Shown piece by piece: positions 58,600 to 64,000 of a stretch of DNA of 64,000 nt; position 1 is the first letter of the stretch, and every line of letters starts with the position of its first letter. The DNA comes from Bedellia somnulentella (lineage: Eukaryota; Arthropoda; Insecta; Lepidoptera; Bedelliidae). Below the pieces are notes generated by a model. The model searched no databases and was not told where the DNA came from. It worked only from the letters and a program-made list of their open reading frames with translations. The DNA lies in NCBI GenBank assembly GCA_963576735.1, contig OY755173.1, positions 14,540,873-14,604,872 on the forward strand, read 5' to 3'. A program made the position numbers and the translations under genes.

Positions 58600-60540
58600 A
58601 ACAAACACCAACTATTACTGTCGAAAATCGCGTGCAACTGCTACTAAAATAGGCAAATACATTCCATATTTTAGAAATCAGTGATGTAGGTAGACATTCT
58701 AGAATGAAGGGGGCGACTGGAACAAAGCATGATTCATTCGTAGAAGTCAACAATAATAGGAACCACGTATGAAGACTTACATAAAACAAATTTGTTTGCT
58801 GAAACAATTTCGGAAAACTAATAACACTACCATCTATAGAAGATTTAACTAACATGTACTTTACAATATATATATTTGTTGAAATATTATTCAATTTATG
58901 AAATGTAAGCAGGGTCAAGATTTATTATCGTTATTTTAATATTAAATAACTTCAGGGACAGGCTAGCTAGCGGCTAAGTGAGTACTAGTCTCCGCGGTCA
59001 GAAAATAAATATTTTTTTAAGCCCTTTTGAATTATCTCTCGCCCACCTAATATAAATACTTTTTTACTAGAAATTATCTTCATTTTCAGTAACGTTACTA
59101 ATAGGAAGAGAAAGTTCATTATTACTTGCTTAATTATAATAATAGCGGCCCTTGTGGTCTTTATTCCATTGGCAGTAAATTATAAAGGACTACTAACATT
59201 TGCTTGCTGGCCCATAGTATTTATTATTGAAAAATATTTATAATAAAAAATTAACAAAATTAATTACTTAATATTATGATCCTGCCAACAATTTTCACCA
59301 TGCACGAAATGATAATAATAAAATAATAGTTATATTAAACATAAATATAAAGAAATTGATATATGTACCAACTACATAACTGGCCTGTAGAGAAAATCAG
59401 TTCTACACACAGTTTCAGAACCTTAACCTGTACATAAAGGCATCAAAATTGAACACCCTAGAATCGATAGTTACTCCAATTGTCTTACACATAAGTGCTC
59501 CCTAGTGGCTGTGAACAATGTGAATGCGTTATTGAGAACTACCAACCATATAGTTTCGGCATTGAATAGCACTAAGGAACTTGACGGTTATTGGTCATCG
59601 GTACTCGATGAAGTTTGGAAACATAAACCAATAGGCTTTTACTATTCATCCCTAGTATAAGTGGAGAGAAAATTTCATAGCTGTTTTAAGAATTTTAGTG
59701 GGTATGGTAGGAGAAAAAGCATGCCTCCTTTTTATATTTATCAGTGAAAATAGAAAGTTTACATTTAGTTCGGCATCTGCGTTCCCTCAATAAATAATAT
59801 AAACCGTAAAAAAATATCTATTCCTTTCAATACCAAACTTAAGACATTTCTTAAATCAATCAGGTTTTAATTTAACTAATTAATCCTTATAATTTTCCAA
59901 ATTTTTCAATATTTAATGTTTTAAAACAACATAAAAAGAAATGTTTAATTTTTTCTAAATAAATAATAATACTAAAATGAAATTATAAATAAATGATTCT
60001 AAGTGAACATAAACCTATAAAAGCGATCACAATAAACGCAATAAAACCTCCAAAGAAAACATTCACCTGAGTCGTGCGGAATTAAAATTAGAAAATTATA
60101 GAATCAGACAGCGATGTCTGGATTCAAAATGGACAGCAGTCTGCTTTATATTTTTACTGAATTTCAAGATAGAAATATGCAGTCATGACTGATTTATTTA
60201 TAGCTTAACTTGCAATGCAATGACGATTAATGGCTGGTGTATGGAGATTGGAAACTGACTGCTGGTCTTGATAAGAGCTGACTAGGCCAACTGCGATTAT
60301 TGTTCCGTAGCTATGCATTGCTACATTCAAATGATATTTCAGTTCTGAGTGCCACGCAAATATTACATGTGGTACCTTGTGATATCTAGCACATTTTTTC
60401 CCTCTCAAGATGTAGTTTTGAGAACACGAACCATTGATAACTTAAAAGAAGCCAAAATTTAGCTGTCAATAATTGCAAATCTTGCATCCAAAATAAATAG
60501 ATACTTATTTACTTTTAAGTACTCATAGTCTAGAATAGGT
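58600..60540. other. Intron or 5' region of the cyclase, nothing recognised
   Basis: The exon preceding 58593 should encode the sixth membrane helix and a linker ending RLKLE-type; I searched the minus strand by eye and did not find it. Confidence 0.4.
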
Positions 60541-60544
60541 TGAG

Positions 60545-60789
60545 AATACATATTTTTTGTTTATTTTATTTTATTTGGGATATCAACAGCATATAACTTA
60601 AAATAACATAATGGTTAACAAAGTACAAACATAAGGCCAGTGACAGATATCCACAGAAAATTCCGACAATACTTACATAGACTTAAACTTATACGGAAAT
60701 AAAATATGATCTACATTTAGATTTGAAAAGTGGGTAAAAGATAACAAAACGGAATAAAGTGCAATATGAAGAGTATAACTGTTATATGA

Positions 60790-60850
<61 letters not shown>

Positions 60851-61090
60851 CATGTTTTATCACTTGTTTCCCTCATCATCCTCTATTAAAAATTTAATGA
60901 TGTCATGACGGAACTTGGCTTTAGAGGTAGAAAACGGATCTAAGCCGCTAATTTTTTTATTGAATACGGCAAGACGGACTAAGGTAGAATTTTGGGCATA
61001 ATTGGTGTGAACGAGAGGAATGGAGAATAATCTATTGGATATGTCTAACTCATCTCAATTTATTTTTAATCCTGATTCAGTGCCCAAATG
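60545..61090 (-). pseudogene. LINE (Jockey-like) ORF2 C-terminus and 3' UTR
   Basis: The minus strand reads RLFSIPLVHTNYAQNSTLVR, LAVFNKKISGLDPFSTSKAK and FRHDIIKFLIEDDEGNK, with a stop at 60860-60862. The P…HTNYxxNSxLVRL pattern is typical of Jockey-type ORF2 ends. One in-frame stop lies upstream, near 61050. The 3' UTR holds a GT microsatellite and ends near 60545 with AAATAAAATAAAATAAA. Confidence 0.75.
60792..60843. repeat. GT dinucleotide microsatellite
   Basis: About 25 GT units in nearly pure array. The 68-residue frame read through it on the other strand is repeat-derived, not a protein. Confidence 0.98.
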
Positions 61091-61812
61091 ATCTGGAAAA
61101 ACTGTACGTATTGTTGGATCCTTTTAAAATATTATTAATTCAACATCCCTCCAATTCACAAAGCCTCCGAAAACGGATCCTCAGAATCGTTGTTTTCTAG
61201 CCACTGGCTACTACAGTTTAAGATTAAACCTGCGAATATACGTAAGATTATTAGATAAATAAAATAAATATGGTACGGCCTTTTCAGTGTTTTCCATAAC
61301 CTATTTCAAACAACATGTCAACAAGTGGACACGTCTGTGACACGCAACAAGCAAATTACAGTCACTATTCACATGTTTAGAAACATGTGAGTGAGGCAGA
61401 AATATGTATTAAATATATATCGCTACAATATGATATAATCTAAATATGATGCTGTTAGATCATATCCCGTTTGCCGATTTGAGCCCAGTCATTTGATCAC
61501 TTAGTCATTTGGGTCATCATTTAAGCTTCAGTACACATACTGCACAATTAATCTATCTCACAGCCACTCGTTAACCTTTTCGATATAAAATAGACTGAAC
61601 TTGATTACAATGTGGCAGAGCATCAGACTAGGTTTCGTTTTTAGATTTTGTTTTATATCGTTTAACCCGTAGGTACCCGAAATTAGGAAGAGGTGACAGA
61701 ACAGAGTAAATCCCAGTTTATGTTCAGAGAACTGAGTCTTTCCCTAGCCTGTGTCATATACATTCAGGTTGTAAAATGTGGTGAAACAATTGAGTATCAT
61801 GAGCATATTTAA
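61091..61812. other. Nothing recognised
   Basis: The first ~100 bp may be upstream LINE sequence in a broken frame. The rest is AT-rich without homology. Confidence 0.35.
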
Positions 61813-61815
61813 ATA

Positions 61816-62204
61816 CTAGCTGACCCCACAGACTTCGTACTGTCAAAAGTGTAGATCTTCACGTCGACAAACTGAAATATTTAACTGACCTGTTGAGGGT
61901 CTCTGTCATGCGATGAGAAAAAAGGTGTTTTTCATAGTGTCCTCACAATTTTTTCACTTTATAAATTTTAAGTTTATAAGTATAGTAGTTTCGGCTGAGC
62001 ATTGATTCTTAGTCTGTTTAACCTTTTTTTAAGAAAATTTATTGATCTCTTAATTTTTCTGGGATAAAAAGTGTCCTATTGTGTTAATTGGGATCATTAT
62101 CTGGCTTCCTGTAAATTTTATTTTAAATACGTTCTGTGAATTAGTCTTCATTTAGCTACAAACACACAAACATCTAAACTTTCACATTTATAATATTAAT
62201 AGGA
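61816..62204 (-). mobile_element. Helitron, short non-autonomous
   Basis: Minus strand 5' A|TCCTATTAATATTATAAATG at 62204 and 3' GACTTCG…GGGGTCAGCTAG|T at 61816. 389 bp, no coding sequence. Confidence 0.8.
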
Positions 62205-62479
62205 TAAGGCTATACATAAGCTTCTCGCGCAGGTGTATGCAGGTTCATGCACGCGTGTAAATTTTGTTACGGAGTAATTTAAAAATTGTATTATGTTCTA
62301 AGATGTTTATTTAAATTAAGTGATGTCATGGACAATTTTGTTCTCAATTAAATACTCTCAATCAACAACATATTTATTTGGATAAAGATTAATATTATGT
62401 TGATAAAACATTATGGCAATTATGCATTAAATTCGACCAAATTTATTTACCATAAAAATGGTTGTAGTAAGTGAAACTT

Positions 62480-62802
62480 AAAAGTTAGACATATACTGTC
62501 GCGGGCATTTTTTTAGATCATTTAAAGAGAAACAATTCTTTAAGACATTTTTTTTGGATAACTTAAACCGTTTACGCAGCGCACACAACGGAAGCCTTAG
62601 TATAAATAATTATCCCCGTTTTTGCAACATTATTCGCTGATAGTTTGCTCCTGTTGGTCGCAGCGTGATGATATATAGCCTAAAACCTTCCTCAATAAAT
62701 GGACTATCCAACACAAACAGAATTTTTCAATTTGATTGGGTAGTTCCTGAGATCCTAGCGTTCAAACAAACAAACTCTTCAGCTTTATAATATTAGTATA
62801 GA
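62480..62802 (-). mobile_element. Helitron 5'-end fragment
   Basis: TCTATACTAATATTATAAAG at 62802-62783, GTTTGTTTGTTTG-type run, then GGCTATATATCATCACGCTG. The same layout as the 5' part of the Helitron at 48130-50013. No 3' end seen; preceding base is T rather than A. Confidence 0.65.
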
Positions 62803-63164
62803 ATATAACATCCTATTAAGTGCTGGTTGGTAAATGAAGTAGAAAATCCATCCCCAACTATTCATTATTTCAGCGATTTTACAGTTTCTTATATTCCGAA
62901 GGTGGCGTTGGAAGGATAAACTCAATATTTCGAATTTATGGCTATCGCTATTTGGAATTAAATTTAAGACTATAATTAGGTAGATAAAGAAAAAAACATT
63001 GGGAATCTGCGTACAATTTCAAATCAAAATCAAATCGTAACTGGCTGAGATTTGAAAATTCGTGATGATGAAAGGATCTTGCTAAGTTTTCACAGGACCA
63101 CAGGCGTCTTCATATCAATCAATATAGAGAAGTAGCCGCCCTATTATAATTTTTACACAACATA

Positions 63165-63303
63165 CGCCCGATTTCTAAATTGAGTATTCTAACTGAGAAC
63201 AACTTCAGTATCGTTCTGTCGCATTGAAATCTTAACAACTGAATGAGACAAAACGATACTTAAGTCGTTCTCAGCTTGAATACTCAATTCAGAAATCGTG
63301 CGA
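63165..63303. mobile_element. Small foldback element
   Basis: Arms of about 58 bp: 63165-63222 and 63246-63303 (CGATTTCTAAATTGAGTATT against CGATTTCTGAATTGAGTATT in reverse). About 90% identical with a loop of about 23 bp. Confidence 0.8.
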
Positions 63304-63309
63304 TAATCA

Positions 63310-64000
63310 CTTGGTGATCGATTAAACAAAACTACAAAATTTAACAAGTAAGTTATACTATCCACTGTAAAATTTTAGGTATAAAGACAAAACCTACAAA
63401 AATATTTTTTTATAAGAAAAAATGCTTAATTTGGTTTTTGATATTATACGGAAATTTAGCGAGTGAGTCTGACTCGTTTCTATTTGATATTTTATGATTG
63501 CTTGGATTGATGTTTACATGACAGTGTAAGCTAATTAATTCTAGAGGTGCGACCTATAAAATATTAAATTGTCGACACTCATAAATAACTTACAATAATA
63601 ACTGTTAATAATTTCATATCACAATCACGGTCAAGACCGTGATCCCTTTACTCGTTATTATACAAGAAAAAATACTTTAAACTCTACATTTATATGCGAA
63701 TCAATTATACAAGGCATTGAAGAAACTTATCGTACTATTTCGTATACGTTTTATTAGTTTACTGTATTTATACAATATCCTGTGTACTTTTTGATTCTAC
63801 TTAACTTTATAGTTTCTTGCCTGTAGGTTACTAGACTAATAGACTAGAATAAGAGTTACTAGACTAACGTTACTAACTAGTCATGAGGGATTGTGGAAAT
63901 CAGTTATGATGAAATGCATGAATACTTTTTTGTTCAAAAACATGGAGTTGAAAAATTGGAGGCTTTTATTGGGAAACTTGTTTGTAAACTTCATTAGTTA
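63310..64000. other. Nothing recognised
   Basis: AT-rich. A small hairpin, CACGGTC…GACCGTG, at about 63625-63641. Runs off the window. Confidence 0.45.

Noticed and set aside
58538..58918. 126-residue minus-strand protein
   Set aside because: Only its last part (58538-58593) is real, as part of a cyclase exon in another register; the upstream part is intron read through the acceptor.
60673..60879. Thr/His-repeat protein
   Set aside because: It is the GT microsatellite translated; it lies in a LINE 3' UTR.

Overview
This is AT-rich arthropod DNA, almost certainly from a moth or butterfly. The evidence is Helitron ends of the type common in Lepidoptera (5' TCTATACTAATATTATAAA), dense short SINE-like repeats, and split genes with small GC-rich exons in large AT-rich introns. 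Nothing prokaryotic is present, and most open frames over 60 codons are chance.

The only host gene I can support lies on the minus strand and crosses most of the window. Six exons (58475-58593, 28629-28740, 25627-25754, 4986-5144, 4270-4414, 2911-3084) join in phase with canonical GT-AG sites. They encode about 279 residues of a class III adenylyl cyclase: the linker helix, the whole C1a catalytic domain and the start of C1b with a calmodulin-binding-type segment. The best match is rutabaga / ADCY1, the Ca2+/calmodulin-stimulated cyclase. A GC-rich seventh exon (about 1143-1223) is likely but less certain. The first membrane block should lie beyond the right edge, and the second membrane block and C2 beyond the left edge. 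No start or stop codon of the gene is in the window.

The rest is intron, filled with mobile DNA. Family A is a tRNA-headed SINE of about 329 bp with an ATGTT-type tail. Family B is a SINE-like repeat of about 245 bp with a GTAT tail and about 28 recognisable copies. Family C is a tRNA-bearing element whose ends form an inverted repeat. Family D is the 3' end of a LINE whose last ~40 bp resemble the 3' end of family B, so D probably mobilises B. Family F is another LINE 3' UTR. Direct target-site duplications of 9-14 bp can be read at many copies.

Other mobile DNA includes Helitrons (48130-50013, 61816-62204 and fragments), a decayed maT (DD37D) Tc1/mariner transposase (37580-38400), the 3' part of a TE-type protein gene broken by one TGA (40005-40564), LINE ORF2 remnants (57840-58200, 60860-61090), foldback elements (5474-5724, 63165-63303) and a complex inverted-repeat locus (53984-56889).

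I found no CRISPR array, operon or clearly new biological system. The most interesting structures are the Helitron/SINE palindrome at 48130-48972, the tail shared by SINE B and LINE D, the tRNA-bearing family C, and two SINEs inserted head to head at overlapping target sites (30243-30766).
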